Below are positions 36,667 to 46,459 of a stretch of 46,897 nucleotides of DNA, piece after piece (position 1 is the stretch's first letter; each line of letters opens with the position of its first letter). Location of the stretch: NCBI GenBank assembly GCA_003280085.1, contig QCFY01000011.1, positions 1 through 46,897 of the forward strand. The letters are read 5' to 3'. Both the position numbers and the translations under genes were made by a program. Origin of the DNA: Prochlorococcus sp. AG-363-O06. Its GTDB lineage: Bacteria > Cyanobacteriota > Cyanobacteriia > PCC-6307 > Cyanobiaceae. The notes under the pieces are model-generated. The model was given only the letters and a program-made list of their open reading frames with translations, was not told where the DNA came from and made no database searches.

Positions 36667-37833
36667 ATGGATCTCAGCAATGAGCTGAAGAAATTCAATA
36701 AGAAACTTGCCTTGCTGGAAATTAAGCTCAGAGTCGAAAAAAGAGGCTCTCTACTGGGCCTTAGAGGACCACTACCCTGCCGCAAAACTGAAGGCCTCTT
36801 CAGATCACAAAGAATAAGCTTAAGGCTTCCTGCTAATACAGAAAGCCTTAAAGAGGCTGAAAAAATCATTCAGTTAATTCTTTTCCAAATAAACCATGGG
36901 CAATTTGACTGGAAACATTGGATCTCGCAAAAGCCTCAAAAGAATCAAGGGAAAGCAAGCAAAGACACATGTGAAGAAATTAAGAAATTTAAATATTCAT
37001 TTTTTTCAGACCCAAGTCGTAAAAGAAATAAGTCGGGGACACAAACCACATGGACTTCTGCCTATTCACCCTATTTACGTCGGTTAATAAGCATCTCAAA
37101 AGATAAAAATTTTGAATTAGGGAAAGAAGTGTTACTAGAGACACTTGACTCATATGAACAGAACAGTCGCAGCAAACAACAATGTGCTACGGCTCTTGGA
37201 AGCTTTGCTTCATATTTAGGGATTGAATTACCTAGCGACTGGAGAACACAATCAAATGGATATGGTATTCACAAAGCAAGGTTCCGTGAATTGCCAACCG
37301 ATAAACAAATAAAAGAGACTTGGCTTCGAATCCCCAATCCTAGTTGGAGAATGGTTTTTGGGTTAATGGCAACATATGGGTTAAGGAATCATGAAGTTTT
37401 CTTCTGCGACTTCTCATCCCTTCACAGGGGTGGAGATCACATCATCCGAGTTTTACCGCAAACGAAAACAGGCGAACATGAGGCCTGGCCTTTTCATCCT
37501 GAATGGGTCGAAAGCTTTGAATTAACAAGGCTTAATGAAGACAAAAATGTGCTTCCAAAAATCAATGTAGACCTCAATGTAACCACGCTCCAAAAAGTAG
37601 GCAAAAGAGTCGCAGAACAATTTAAAAGATATTGCTTACCTCTTACTCCATATGACCTTCGACATGCCTGGGCTGTTCGGACTATCCATATAGGGCTACC
37701 AGATACTGTCGCAGCCAGAATGATGGGGCACTCCGTAGCTATTCATACGCGTACTTATCATCATTGGATAACAAGAAGGGATCAACAAATGGCTGTAGAT
37801 GCAGCACTTTCAAAAAAAATCAATCAACAATAA
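36667..37833 (+). CDS. Tyrosine recombinase / phage-type integrase
   Basis: A 388-residue site-specific recombinase starting at the ATG at 36667 (upstream in-frame TTG codons at 36658 and 36661 are less likely). The first ~75 residues look like an arm-type DNA-binding region, ~120-200 like a core-binding domain, and ~205-388 is the catalytic domain. Residues seen: Arg240 (TYGLRNHEV), Lys267, Tyr329-Asp-Leu-Arg332-His333, His355 (MMGHS) and nucleophile Tyr364. The first His of the usual HxxR box is Tyr. No att sites, tRNA or phage genes are nearby, so it is probably a domesticated core gene; cobO starts 12 bases later. Confidence 0.88.
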   Translation: MDLSNELKKFNKKLALLEIKLRVEKRGSLLGLRGPLPCRKTEGLFRSQRISLRLPANTESLKEAEKIIQLILFQINHGQFDWKHWISQKPQKNQGKASKDTCEEIKKFKYSFFSDPSRKRNKSGTQTTWTSAYSPYLRRLISISKDKNFELGKEVLLETLDSYEQNSRSKQQCATALGSFASYLGIELPSDWRTQSNGYGIHKARFRELPTDKQIKETWLRIPNPSWRMVFGLMATYGLRNHEVFFCDFSSLHRGGDHIIRVLPQTKTGEHEAWPFHPEWVESFELTRLNEDKNVLPKINVDLNVTTLQKVGKRVAEQFKRYCLPLTPYDLRHAWAVRTIHIGLPDTVAARMMGHSVAIHTRTYHHWITRRDQQMAVDAALSKKINQQ

Positions 37834-37845
37834 ACTATTCAGAAG

Positions 37846-38538
37846 ATGACTTCAAAAGAAAATCCTTCAACAAACCATTCAAAATCATTGGATCAAAATG
37901 CTTTTGATCTAGGAATTGGGGGACAACTCGCTCCCGAAAAAGATGCCCAGAGTTATAAAAAAAGAATGCAACAACGCAAGGAAGTTCAACTTAAAAGGCT
38001 TGAAAAAAGGAATGAAGAAAAAGGACTAATTCTCATCTTCACAGGAGAAGGAAAGGGGAAAACGACTGCCGCTTTAGGTATGGCTTTGCGTACGCTAGGG
38101 CATGGGGATTCAGTGGCAATAGTTCAATTCATTAAAGGGGCCTGGGAGCCAGGCGAAGCAAAAGCATTAATGAGTTTCGGCGATCTTTTAAAATTCAATG
38201 CTCTTGGCGAAGGGTTTACCTGGGAAACACAAGATAGAGAGAGAGACATGCTTTTAGTAAAAAAGGCTTGGCAGCAATCATTGTTATATTTAAAAGATTC
38301 TTCTTATAAGCTAGTAATTCTTGATGAGATAAACATTGCTATAAAGCTTGGTTATTTATCAACAGAGGATGTAATAGAGGGCTTACTACTTAGACCAGAT
38401 TTATGCCATGTAGTTCTAACAGGGAGAGGTGCAAAGAAAGAATTAATTAATCAAGCAGATCTAGTTACCGAAATGAAGTTAATCAAGCACCCCTTTAGAG
38501 AGCAAGGAATAAAAGCCCAAAAGGGAGTGGAATTCTAA
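37846..38538 (+). CDS. cobO: Cob(I)yrinic acid a,c-diamide adenosyltransferase
   Basis: ATP-dependent adenosylation of cobalt in corrinoid (pseudo-B12) synthesis. The 230-residue CobO/BtuR-type protein has a P-loop GEGKGKTT at 67-74, followed by AALGMALRTLGHG, FIKGAWEPGEAKAL, and YKLVILDEINIAIKLGYL near 152-169. The first ~55 residues are polar and basic, a typical extension. It starts 12 bases after the recombinase stop and may share its transcript. No cobalamin riboswitch is apparent upstream. Confidence 0.94.
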   Translation: MTSKENPSTNHSKSLDQNAFDLGIGGQLAPEKDAQSYKKRMQQRKEVQLKRLEKRNEEKGLILIFTGEGKGKTTAALGMALRTLGHGDSVAIVQFIKGAWEPGEAKALMSFGDLLKFNALGEGFTWETQDRERDMLLVKKAWQQSLLYLKDSSYKLVILDEINIAIKLGYLSTEDVIEGLLLRPDLCHVVLTGRGAKKELINQADLVTEMKLIKHPFREQGIKAQKGVEF

Positions 38539-38651
38539 ATTTCATCTTTGTGTAAATCTTTCTCCAACGATTTGGTTGCCGCAATCAACAGAGCAAAACC
38601 TGTTATCAACAAAGCTCTATAAAAAACCGACACTATCAAAATCATTATCAT
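38535..38651 (-). CDS. Possible 38-residue single-helix membrane protein
   Basis: On the minus strand an ATG at 38651 opens 38 codons to a TAG at 38537-38535, overlapping the cobO stop. The product has one membrane helix (MIMILIVSVFYRALLITGFA and onward) and a charged tail ending HKDEI. An AAGG sequence lies about 9 bases upstream. The pattern of a hydrophobic N-terminal half with a basic/acidic tail resembles small photosynthetic-membrane proteins, but I recognise no family. In AT-rich DNA an ORF this short can arise by chance. Confidence 0.33.
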   Translation of the reverse strand: MIMILIVSVFYRALLITGFALLIAATKSLEKDLHKDEI

Positions 38652-38837
38652 CACTAGCCTTATGCAAGGCAGAAATAGTCAAACGGACCAAAAGCTAAAG
38701 GTATCATCAGGATGTTGTGACATGGCCCAAAGGATTTTGCTTATCGAAACAGGGGCAAACAAAGTTGCCAATAAACCTAACTGGATAAGCAGGTGACTCC
38801 ACAAGCCTTGCTACTGTCAAGAAGACAAGAGACATAA

Positions 38838-39551
38838 ATGGCCTACGCCAGAGCACTAATAAAACTCAGCGGCGAGGCGCTGATGGGGGAAAAGCCTTAT
38901 GGGATTGACCCTGCGATTGTTCAATCAATTGCCCAAGATGTTGAGAAAGTAGTGAGAAATGGAACACAACTAGCCATAGTTGTTGGAGGTGGAAACATTT
39001 TTCGAGGCCTAAAAGGCTCCTCTGAAGGAATGGACAGGGCCACAGCTGACTATGTAGGGATGCTTGCAACCGTCATGAACGCAATCACCTTGCAAGACGG
39101 CCTGGAGCGGACTGGTGTGCCTACAAGGGTGCAGACAGCCATAGAGATGCAAGAGGTGGCTGAGCCTTATATACGAAGGAGAGCAATACGCCATTTAGAA
39201 AAAGGACGAGTTGTCGTTTTTGGCGCTGGCTGTGGAAACCCTTATTTCACAACTGACACGACTGCAGCCTTAAGAGCTGCCGAAATAAATGCGGATGTTG
39301 TTTTTAAAGCTACAAAAGTTGACGGAGTGTATGACAAGGATCCACAACTTTTTAAAGACGCAATTCGATATGACAACCTTAATTTTCAAGAAGTACTAAG
39401 CAAAGAAATTGCTGTAATGGATAGCACTGCAATTGCACTTTGCAAGGACAACAACATACCAATCGTAGTATTTAACCTCTTCGAGCCTGGAAATATTAGT
39501 AAAGCCGTTGCCGGCGAACCAATAGGCTCTCGAATAGGCAATCAAACCTGA
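38838..39551 (+). CDS. pyrH: UMP kinase
   Basis: Phosphorylates UMP to UDP in pyrimidine nucleotide synthesis; an amino-acid-kinase-fold hexamer regulated by GTP and UTP in other bacteria. The 237-residue sequence has [12 protein letters not shown] at the start, the glycine loop [10 protein letters not shown] near 48-57, [17 protein letters not shown], and [22 protein letters not shown] near 127-148. It is followed by frr after 50 bases, the common bacterial pyrH-frr pairing. The 299-base upstream gap holds only the possible minus-strand microprotein. Confidence 0.96.
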   Translation: MAYARALIKLSGEALMGEKPYGIDPAIVQSIAQDVEKVVRNGTQLAIVVGGGNIFRGLKGSSEGMDRATADYVGMLATVMNAITLQDGLERTGVPTRVQTAIEMQEVAEPYIRRRAIRHLEKGRVVVFGAGCGNPYFTTDTTAALRAAEINADVVFKATKVDGVYDKDPQLFKDAIRYDNLNFQEVLSKEIAVMDSTAIALCKDNNIPIVVFNLFEPGNISKAVAGEPIGSRIGNQT

Positions 39552-39601
39552 AAACCTAATTCAGAACTGATCTCAACAACCCGCCTCACATTATCTAGAC
39601 A

Positions 39602-40150
39602 ATGTCGAATCAAGAACTTGAGTCCAGCATGCGTAAGTCAGTTGAAGCTGCTCAACGCACATTCAACACAATCAGAACAGGTCGGGCAAATCCTTCTCTA
39701 CTTGATCGATTAACAGTTGAATATTATGGGGCAGATACTCCTCTTAAATCTCTAGCAACACTTTCGACTCCAGATTCTCAAACAATTGCAATCCAACCAT
39801 TTGACTTAAGTTCATTGCCACTTATAGAAAAGGCTATCTCTACCAGTGACCTTGGCTTTACCCCAAATAATGATGGCAAATTAATTAGGATTAATGTACC
39901 GCCCTTAACAGAAGAAAGGCGTAAAGAATTTTGCAAACTAGCTTCTAAATATGCAGAAGAAGGTAAAGTTTCGCTGAGAAATATTAGACGTGATGCTATA
40001 GACAAAGTCAAAAAGCTAGAGAAGGAAGGAGAAATTTCAGAGGACCAAAGTAGGGATCAACAAGAGAGTATCCAAAAGTTAACTGACAAATTTATAACCG
40101 AAATCGAGAAACATCTTTCTGATAAAGAAGCAGATATTTTGAAAGTTTGA
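39602..40150 (+). CDS. frr: Ribosome recycling factor
   Basis: Splits post-termination ribosomes with EF-G. The 182-residue protein matches the family: [39 protein letters not shown] in domain I, then [15 protein letters not shown] and [40 protein letters not shown] in the long helical bundle. It is downstream of pyrH, and the next gene overlaps its stop by four bases (TTGA). Confidence 0.96.
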   Translation: MSNQELESSMRKSVEAAQRTFNTIRTGRANPSLLDRLTVEYYGADTPLKSLATLSTPDSQTIAIQPFDLSSLPLIEKAISTSDLGFTPNNDGKLIRINVPPLTEERRKEFCKLASKYAEEGKVSLRNIRRDAIDKVKKLEKEGEISEDQSRDQQESIQKLTDKFITEIEKHLSDKEADILKV

Positions 40151-41280
40151 CTAGATTAGATGTAGCAATTATTGGAGCAGGTGCTGCTGGAACTTCTGCA
40201 GCATTTCATCTTGCAAAGGCTGGCAAGAAGGTCGCTTTATTAGAAAAGCTGAATGACAACAAAATCAAGCCTTGTGGCGGAGGCATGGCTTCTTCAGTTC
40301 AGAACCTTTTTCCTTTTGACTTAAAGCAGGCAGTTGATGAAGTAATCACAAATGTTGAGTTCACGTGGTATCTATCAGATAAAGTTACTGCAGAATTGCC
40401 AGGCTCGGCACCATTCTGGATAGTTCGCAGAGAGAAGTTAGATTCACTCATTAGAAACCATGCAATCAATGAAGGATCAGAGATTCTAAAACCCTTCAAT
40501 GTTAATAGTCTTCAAAGAATCGACAATCATCACTGGATTATCTCATCAAGTGAGGGAATGACGGTAGAAGCAAAAACTATTGTAGTAGCCGATGGCTCAA
40601 GCTCACCTTGGCCTAAACGATTAGGCCTAGGCCCACCGAATCAACATCATGCAACAACAATTTCTGTAAGACTAGAAGGAAAAGGAAATCTTGAAAAAGG
40701 TACTGCTCGATTTGAGTTTGGCTTAGTCAAACATGGATTTGCCTGGGCATTTCCTTTAAATAATGGAGTAAATGTTGGAGTAGGGACATTCATTGGAAAA
40801 CAAACAGTTAATTGTCATTCAATACTTGAAGAATTTCTGCCTAATATTGGTTTCAACCCAAAAGATGGGGAAAGAACTAGCAAGAATCTGAGGGTTTGGA
40901 ATGGGCATTATCCCTTACATAGCAAAGGGATACTTGCTGTAGGAGATGCGGCATCTTTATGTGATCCATTTCTAGCCGAAGGCTTAAGACCGGCCATTTT
41001 GAGTGGCTGTGAAGCAGCTCATGCAATCACGCATTGGCTTGATGGAGATATTAAAAGCCTAAATAGCTACACCAAAACAATGCGGCTGAAATGGGGAGAC
41101 TCCATGGCTTGGGGGAGAAGAATTGCACATGTTTTCTATAGATTCCCAAGTGTTGGCTATCAACTTGGAATAAAAAGGCCTACTGCACCGCAGCGTATTG
41201 CTGAAATTCTCTCAGGGAAAATGGGATATGGGGACATTGCTCAAAGAGTAATAAGAAGATTGCTATTTCAGAATTCGTAA
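40147..41280 (+). CDS. Geranylgeranyl reductase-family flavoprotein
   Basis: A 377-residue FAD oxidoreductase. The N-terminal dinucleotide motif [28 protein letters not shown] begins at about residue 7, PCGGGM follows near 39-44, and the second FAD block [21 protein letters not shown] is near 261-281. This pattern is that of the ChlP/geranylgeranyl reductase family, but the sequence is shorter than and distinct from canonical ChlP, so it may act on another prenyl substrate. It starts at a TTG that overlaps the frr stop by four bases. It converges on transaldolase. Confidence 0.87.
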   Translation: MTRLDVAIIGAGAAGTSAAFHLAKAGKKVALLEKLNDNKIKPCGGGMASSVQNLFPFDLKQAVDEVITNVEFTWYLSDKVTAELPGSAPFWIVRREKLDSLIRNHAINEGSEILKPFNVNSLQRIDNHHWIISSSEGMTVEAKTIVVADGSSSPWPKRLGLGPPNQHHATTISVRLEGKGNLEKGTARFEFGLVKHGFAWAFPLNNGVNVGVGTFIGKQTVNCHSILEEFLPNIGFNPKDGERTSKNLRVWNGHYPLHSKGILAVGDAASLCDPFLAEGLRPAILSGCEAAHAITHWLDGDIKSLNSYTKTMRLKWGDSMAWGRRIAHVFYRFPSVGYQLGIKRPTAPQRIAEILSGKMGYGDIAQRVIRRLLFQNS

Positions 41281-41313
41281 TTCAAGTAGCTTTTTAGGCA
41301 ATTAAACTTAACG

Positions 41314-41348
41314 CTATATCTAAACATAATATCCATATATAGATATAG
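41314..41348. terminator. Possible shared terminator hairpin
   Basis: CTATATCTA (41314-41322) and TAGATATAG (41340-41348) form a 9-bp AT-rich stem with a 17-base loop between the two converging stops at 41280 and 41356. It has no clear T-run. Confidence 0.35.
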
Positions 41349-41355
41349 ATAATAA

Positions 41356-42528
41356 CTATGCAGGACTCAAAGAAAGTGCTGCTCCAAGCCCACAACGAAC
41401 ATCCTCCTGAAGCAACCTTCCATCGTGATCATGATCAAGAGCATCAAAAACTGCATCACTCCCTAGCCATTCTTCTCTCGTAATACATCCGTCTCCATCA
41501 AGGTCATTAAGCATAAATATTTCCTGGACTATATGGCTAAAAGCTGCACCTCCTTCTAAAACAGCAAGCCTATGAGCCAGTTGCAATTCTAATGTTTCTA
41601 TAGCTTTACTAAATCCCCTTATACCTTCATCCAATTTCTCACTAGCCATACGATCGCTTGACATCATTAGTTCAAACTTCTCTTTATCTATAGATATTTT
41701 TTCCTCAGTTGACATTGGGTTGCTTGCGTCAAGTCGTCTAACTAAAGTTTCTTTAGAGCTTCTAAGCTGGTCTAAAAGTTTGGGAGATATAGTAAGCAAG
41801 TCACAGCCAGCGAGTTCAATAACCTCATCTATATTTCTAAAGCTTGCACCCATTATCTCAGTTTTATATCCATAAGCCTTGAAGTAATTAAATATCTTGG
41901 TCACTGAAATAACACCAGGATCTTCTGCTCCTGGATATGAATCTCTTCCTGTTTCCGCCTTATACCAGTCAAGAATTCGGCCAACAAAAGGGGAGATTAG
42001 GGTTACCTTTGCTTCTGCACAAGCAACAGCTTGTGCGAACCCAAACAGAAGGGTCAAATTACAATGAACTCCTTCTTTCTCAAGGATTTCGGCGGCCTTA
42101 ATTCCTTCCCAAGTTGACGCAATTTTAATTAACACTCTATCTTTAGAAACTCCAAATTCCTTATATAAATCAATAAGCTTCCTAGCCTTTTCAATTGTTG
42201 CTTCAGTGTCAAAGCTTAGACGAGCATCAACTTCAGTAGACACTCGGCCTGGAACAATTTTAAGGATTTCCTTACCGAAAATCACACAAATTTCATCTAA
42301 GGCTTCATATACAACCTCTTCGACAGCAGCTTTACTGCCAATCATTTTCCTTGAATTATTTAAAGCCTCATCAATCAGTTCCTGATAAGTGGGGATCTGT
42401 GCCGCCGCAAGAATTAAAGAAGGGTTAGTAGTCGCATCTCTAGGAGTGAAGGCCCTAATTGCTTCTAGCTCACCAGTGTCCGCGACAACCACGGTCATTG
42501 AGGAAAGCTGTTCAAGGAGTGTGGCCAT
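41356..42528 (-). CDS. tal: Transaldolase with C-terminal EF-hand pair
   Basis: Transfers dihydroxyacetone units in the pentose phosphate pathway. With the start at 42528 ([10 protein letters not shown]) the protein has 390 residues: a TalB-type barrel at ~1-320 with the Schiff-base Lys135 in VLIKIASTW and the TTNPSL block near 33-38, then an added ~60 residues with two EF-hand loops, [12 protein letters not shown] at 342-353 and [12 protein letters not shown] at 365-376. The frame is open a further 78 bases upstream. The calcium-binding tail is the notable feature; its effect on activity is unknown. Confidence 0.95.
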   Translation of the reverse strand: MATLLEQLSSMTVVVADTGELEAIRAFTPRDATTNPSLILAAAQIPTYQELIDEALNNSRKMIGSKAAVEEVVYEALDEICVIFGKEILKIVPGRVSTEVDARLSFDTEATIEKARKLIDLYKEFGVSKDRVLIKIASTWEGIKAAEILEKEGVHCNLTLLFGFAQAVACAEAKVTLISPFVGRILDWYKAETGRDSYPGAEDPGVISVTKIFNYFKAYGYKTEIMGASFRNIDEVIELAGCDLLTISPKLLDQLRSSKETLVRRLDASNPMSTEEKISIDKEKFELMMSSDRMASEKLDEGIRGFSKAIETLELQLAHRLAVLEGGAAFSHIVQEIFMLNDLDGDGCITREEWLGSDAVFDALDHDHDGRLLQEDVRCGLGAALSLSPA

Positions 42529-42620
42529 TGATGAAAAACTCTCACATGAATCCGTAAGGTAGCCTGCTTTTTCAGGATTACATCCATCAAAAGTTCTCAA
42601 AGCCAAATTTTTTTAACGCC

Positions 42621-44426
42621 CTAACCTTGTGCTGGCTGAAATTTTGACTTTTCAGTAGAAGGCGGAATCTTTTCAAGAACAAGCAAACCATCAATTATTT
42701 GCTTGGCTACAGGGACTGCCACTGTGGAGCCATAGGCATATGCCCCCTTTGGTTCATCAACAACTACCAAAACAACATAACGAGGTCTTTCCACTGGAAG
42801 AGTGGCAACAAAACTACAAATTTTCACTCCAGCTTTATAAACCCCATTGACAACTTTCTGGGCTGTTCCAGTTTTCCCAGCAATCCGATAACCGGTTGTT
42901 TTGACTCCTTTGCCACTACCTTCCTCCACCACAGATTCCATCCAGTCGAGGACAGTTTTAGTTACTTCTGGTTTTAAAAGTTGCTCCCCAGGAACAAATG
43001 CCTGAGCATTCAAAGTCTCTCCAGAAAGCAACCCTCTTGTTATATGAGGCTTCACTAATATCCCACCATTTGCAATAAGTGCATGTAATTGTGCCAACTT
43101 CAAAGGAGTCAAAGAAAAGCCTTGTCCATAAGAAGCCGTTGCTGATTCAATAGCTTTTGAAACAAAAACATCCTTGTTTTTTAACTGGCCGGCAACTGCT
43201 CCAGGTAAATCAGTTGTTGGCTTTTTATTAAGTCCTAACTTATGGAGCCATTCCCAATATTTGTCAGGATCCAACTTACTCATAGTTTTAACCATTCCTA
43301 TATTGCTTGAAACCTGAAGAAGTTTGGCAAAATCAATTACTCCATTAGCCCTTTGGTCATGGTTATATATTGGCCAACCTCCAATTATCAATTTGCCATT
43401 GTCATAAACATTTCCTGTCCTAGTAATGACTCCTTCTTGAAGTGCTAAAGCCAAATTAATAGGCTTAAAGGTTGATCCTGGTTCAAATAAATCTTGAACT
43501 GACCATTCCTTAAATAAAGAAGGCGAGAAGTTCCAATACTTATTTGGATCATATGTTGGAGTGGATGCCAAAACTAACAGCTCTCCATTCGTGACATCCA
43601 TTACTATTGCAACACCCTTATTTGCTTCCCACTTAATTACTTGTTCTAGCAAGGCCTTTGCAGCCAACTCTTGCAATCGAGCATCAAGGGTTAGCTGCAG
43701 CCTTAAATCATCCCCATAAAAAGAACCAGGGGCAAAATCATCTGGGAGTGGTGTTCCGTCAGCACCACGCCGAAGAGTACGAGTCTTCTCTCGACGCAAA
43801 AGCTTCTGATTAAGGCTCTGTTCTAACCCAGCTTGTGGTATCCGTTCTTGATTAAGAAAGCCAACAACATTTGCGAACAAAGAGTTCTGTGGGTAAATCC
43901 TTTGCGGGTATGCCTCTAGATCCAAGCCACTAATCCCAAGTTTCTTGATTTCAGTAGCCATTTCTAGATTCAACCCCTCCGAAAGCTTGACTCCAGAAGC
44001 ATGATTTCCTAACAAGTCAACTATATGACTCATTGGCATCTTTAATAATCCCGACAATTTGCTGGCGATCTCAACAGGTTTACGAATCAAGCCTTGATTG
44101 TCTCCTGGAAAACTAAAATATCTTGGATGAGCCCAAAGCCTAAAACGCTCCTCATCTAAAGCTACAAGCCTACCTCGTCTATCGACTATTGAACGTCTCG
44201 CTCCAAGAGGCTGGGTCTTCTGTGTTTGAAAAGCACGTGCTCTTGCTTCCAGCACAGGTGCCTGCAAAACCTGTAACCAAGCCATCCTCCCAATCAAACC
44301 AAATAAACCAAGACATAAAATAGAAAAAACCAATCTCACGCGAGTATTGGAAGAAGTTTGCATCTGCTGCGATCTTTGCCGTTGCCGAGTTCGATCTTTT
44401 GATTTTGAGATTCTTGGTTTCGGCAT
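42621..44426 (-). CDS. ftsI: Penicillin-binding protein FtsI (septal transpeptidase)
   Basis: Class B PBP that cross-links septal peptidoglycan during cell division. A basic cytoplasmic N-terminus of ~28 residues precedes a single membrane helix (about 29-50). The dimerisation domain spans ~75-230 and the transpeptidase domain follows, with motifs STFK at 318-321 (nucleophile Ser318), SSN at 373-375, and KTGT at 518-521. Its ATG overlaps the stop of the upstream membrane protein by one base (TAATG). The 601-residue length is typical. Confidence 0.96.
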   Translation of the reverse strand: MPKPRISKSKDRTRQRQRSQQMQTSSNTRVRLVFSILCLGLFGLIGRMAWLQVLQAPVLEARARAFQTQKTQPLGARRSIVDRRGRLVALDEERFRLWAHPRYFSFPGDNQGLIRKPVEIASKLSGLLKMPMSHIVDLLGNHASGVKLSEGLNLEMATEIKKLGISGLDLEAYPQRIYPQNSLFANVVGFLNQERIPQAGLEQSLNQKLLRREKTRTLRRGADGTPLPDDFAPGSFYGDDLRLQLTLDARLQELAAKALLEQVIKWEANKGVAIVMDVTNGELLVLASTPTYDPNKYWNFSPSLFKEWSVQDLFEPGSTFKPINLALALQEGVITRTGNVYDNGKLIIGGWPIYNHDQRANGVIDFAKLLQVSSNIGMVKTMSKLDPDKYWEWLHKLGLNKKPTTDLPGAVAGQLKNKDVFVSKAIESATASYGQGFSLTPLKLAQLHALIANGGILVKPHITRGLLSGETLNAQAFVPGEQLLKPEVTKTVLDWMESVVEEGSGKGVKTTGYRIAGKTGTAQKVVNGVYKAGVKICSFVATLPVERPRYVVLVVVDEPKGAYAYGSTVAVPVAKQIIDGLLVLEKIPPSTEKSKFQPAQG

Positions 44427-44905
44427 TAGTAGCCGTAATCCACAATTTTCGCATTTAGTTGCTTAATAAGCTCTATTCCCATTACTCTTTTATCGTGGTG
44501 AATCTTGTATTCTGGCGAGTCAATGTAAACAAGATCTGCAGCCTTAGTAGGAACCATTGATAAAGGTACAGTCGCTTCTTGCAAATAATGTCTCTCAATT
44601 ATTGCCGTTGATTCAGTTAGTCTATGAGCTAAGTCTCGCGTACTTTCAAGACGAGAAAACGCAAGCGTCCAAAGATTTTGCCAATGTAGAGTTAATGTAG
44701 ACATCAAACCAATTGCAACAAGTACTCCTATCAAGGCGCCATCTGCAGCTCTATGAATGCCTGCAAGAAAAGGAAACTGACGTGAAAATTTTTTGGAAGA
44801 AAATGACCGCTTCAAAAAAGAAACAGGCAATTTAGACGAATTAGAGGCTGAAGACACTCTTAAACGTTCAGAAGACTTTGCGCTTGATCGATTAATAGCA
44901 ACCAC
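44426..44905 (-). CDS. FtsL-like single-pass membrane protein (candidate)
   Basis: A 159-residue protein with a basic, serine-rich cytoplasmic N-terminus (~1-52), one membrane helix at ~56-75 (GALIGVLVAIGLMSTLTLHW), a short coiled-coil-like helix at ~83-110 (FSRLESTRDLAHRLTESTA) and a periplasmic tail ending DYGY. This topology and its position directly before ftsI, with a TAATG overlap, is that of FtsL. Sequence identity to known FtsL is not evident by eye, so the assignment rests on position and topology. Confidence 0.75.
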   Translation of the reverse strand: MVAINRSSAKSSERLRVSSASNSSKLPVSFLKRSFSSKKFSRQFPFLAGIHRAADGALIGVLVAIGLMSTLTLHWQNLWTLAFSRLESTRDLAHRLTESTAIIERHYLQEATVPLSMVPTKAADLVYIDSPEYKIHHDKRVMGIELIKQLNAKIVDYGY

Positions 44906-44994
44906 TAACGTTCCTATTTGATTCTTAAGTCAAACATCCCTATCAAAACAGTGCAAGCCTTACAAAAGAAGCAAGTATCAAAGCTTTTGGATCA

Positions 44995-46350
44995 TCAACT
45001 CAATAGAAGAAGGTTTAAAAATGTAACTCCATTCCAAAGAGAATGCATAAGAACGCAAGGGAAAAGACGATCTGAACTGAGTCTTAATAAAGCTAGGCCT
45101 AATCCCAATACAGTTAATGGTGCCAACTCTCCAACACTTAGGTGAGCCATTGCAAAAACCAGAGCACTAACAAGAACCCCCCAGAAGACACCTACTTCTC
45201 TTGTCAATACGGGAAGTAATGCTCCTCGAAAAACAAGCTCCTCGAATAGGGGTGCCAATACAACTGTAGTCAAAATAAGCAATCCCAATGCAATTGGATC
45301 TCTACTTCTAAGAACAAGCTCTAAAAGAGGATTACTACCTCCTTGGTCGCCAACAAGCAAATTCATCAACCAACCGGTTAACAAGACAAGAGGCATAATC
45401 ATTAGCCAACCCTTGATTGCCTTTCTAATGGCAGTATCTAGAGGGAATATTTTCCACTGAAACCAACCTGAATCAGGCCTTTCAAAATTAGTCAGTCCAA
45501 CTATTTGTCTTCGCAGAATCAATAACGGAGGCAATGTCATGGCACCATATCCAATTACCACCTTCATCGATTCTTTAATTGGGCTAGCCACACCAGTTGT
45601 CAAAGCTTCACTCAAAGGGGCCACCAAGGTTGGGAACAAAACTTCTCCCAAAACAACAAAACCTCCTGCAATCAAAAGCAGCATGTCTATCAATGACAAG
45701 GGCAAGGCCGTCATCTGAGGCCAAGAGGACGCAGGTAATCGAAAAAACAACCAACCTTGACGGATTAAGAGTCCCACGCCAAAAAGCACAGCAAAAAGTG
45801 GAAAAAGCTGACTAAAAGCAAGGCGTGCTGCCATCAGCTTGGCCAAATCAGAATCCAAACAAGAAGTTTCCTTACCGCCTTGCACATCACAAATTACCTT
45901 TGCAAGAACTGGATCCTCCCTGATGTCAAATGCTTCTTTTATCTCTTCTATTGACAGTCCAGAGGCCTCTGGACTGTCCTCTAAAAACTTTTGAACCTTA
46001 ATCAGAGAAAGATCTTTAAACGGTTGCCGGACAAAAACTCTGCGATCAGCATTCGTTTGTTGAAGTCCCGCCAATAGGAGTGTTTCTCGCTCCCCTAAAT
46101 TATTTAGAGAGAAAGCATTCAAGGTTTTGCTAAGAGCAGCCTTAGGGTCTTCTCCAATCAAATATGGCTTTAATGATTTTGGAATTGCAGGTTCAGCAAG
46201 CAGCGCAATCTCATGCTGCCTCAAGGATAGTTTTGGTGTTACAGAAGGTCGGCTGAAGCTTTCCTCAAGTCCTTTTGTCCATACAAAGATTGTCAACAAA
46301 AGAGAAAAAAGAGCTAACGCCGTTTTCCACGCAGGATTGGCTTGTCTCAT
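44995..46350 (-). CDS. CPBP-family intramembrane protease (CAAX-like/Abi)
   Basis: A 451-residue membrane protein. The first helix (residues ~8-28) is followed by a ~170-residue soluble part, then six or more helices from ~190. Three CPBP active-site motifs are in the C-terminal part: Glu370-Glu371 in EELVFRG, His403 in AMAHLSVGE, and His436/Asn440 in MHSLWNG. Family members are glutamate-type intramembrane proteases of prenyl-protein or other membrane substrates. The substrate is unknown. It is divergent from the histidine-phosphatase gene. Confidence 0.88.
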   Translation of the reverse strand: MRQANPAWKTALALFSLLLTIFVWTKGLEESFSRPSVTPKLSLRQHEIALLAEPAIPKSLKPYLIGEDPKAALSKTLNAFSLNNLGERETLLLAGLQQTNADRRVFVRQPFKDLSLIKVQKFLEDSPEASGLSIEEIKEAFDIREDPVLAKVICDVQGGKETSCLDSDLAKLMAARLAFSQLFPLFAVLFGVGLLIRQGWLFFRLPASSWPQMTALPLSLIDMLLLIAGGFVVLGEVLFPTLVAPLSEALTTGVASPIKESMKVVIGYGAMTLPPLLILRRQIVGLTNFERPDSGWFQWKIFPLDTAIRKAIKGWLMIMPLVLLTGWLMNLLVGDQGGSNPLLELVLRSRDPIALGLLILTTVVLAPLFEELVFRGALLPVLTREVGVFWGVLVSALVFAMAHLSVGELAPLTVLGLGLALLRLSSDRLFPCVLMHSLWNGVTFLNLLLLS

Positions 46351-46459
46351 AAGGCGTAATGCACAGAGCTGAGATCAGGAGATAAAGATTCTTTGTGGCT
46401 CAGAAAGATTATGTCGACAGATTCCCCCATACGATGGCCAATAGAAAAACTTTTTGCAG

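Noticed and set aside
36667-38538. Genomic island bounded by the recombinase
   Set aside because: No direct repeats, tRNA, phage genes or composition change were seen, and the flanking genes are core metabolism.
38722-38796. 24-codon plus-strand frame before pyrH
   Set aside because: Too short and without a recognisable motif or ribosome binding site.
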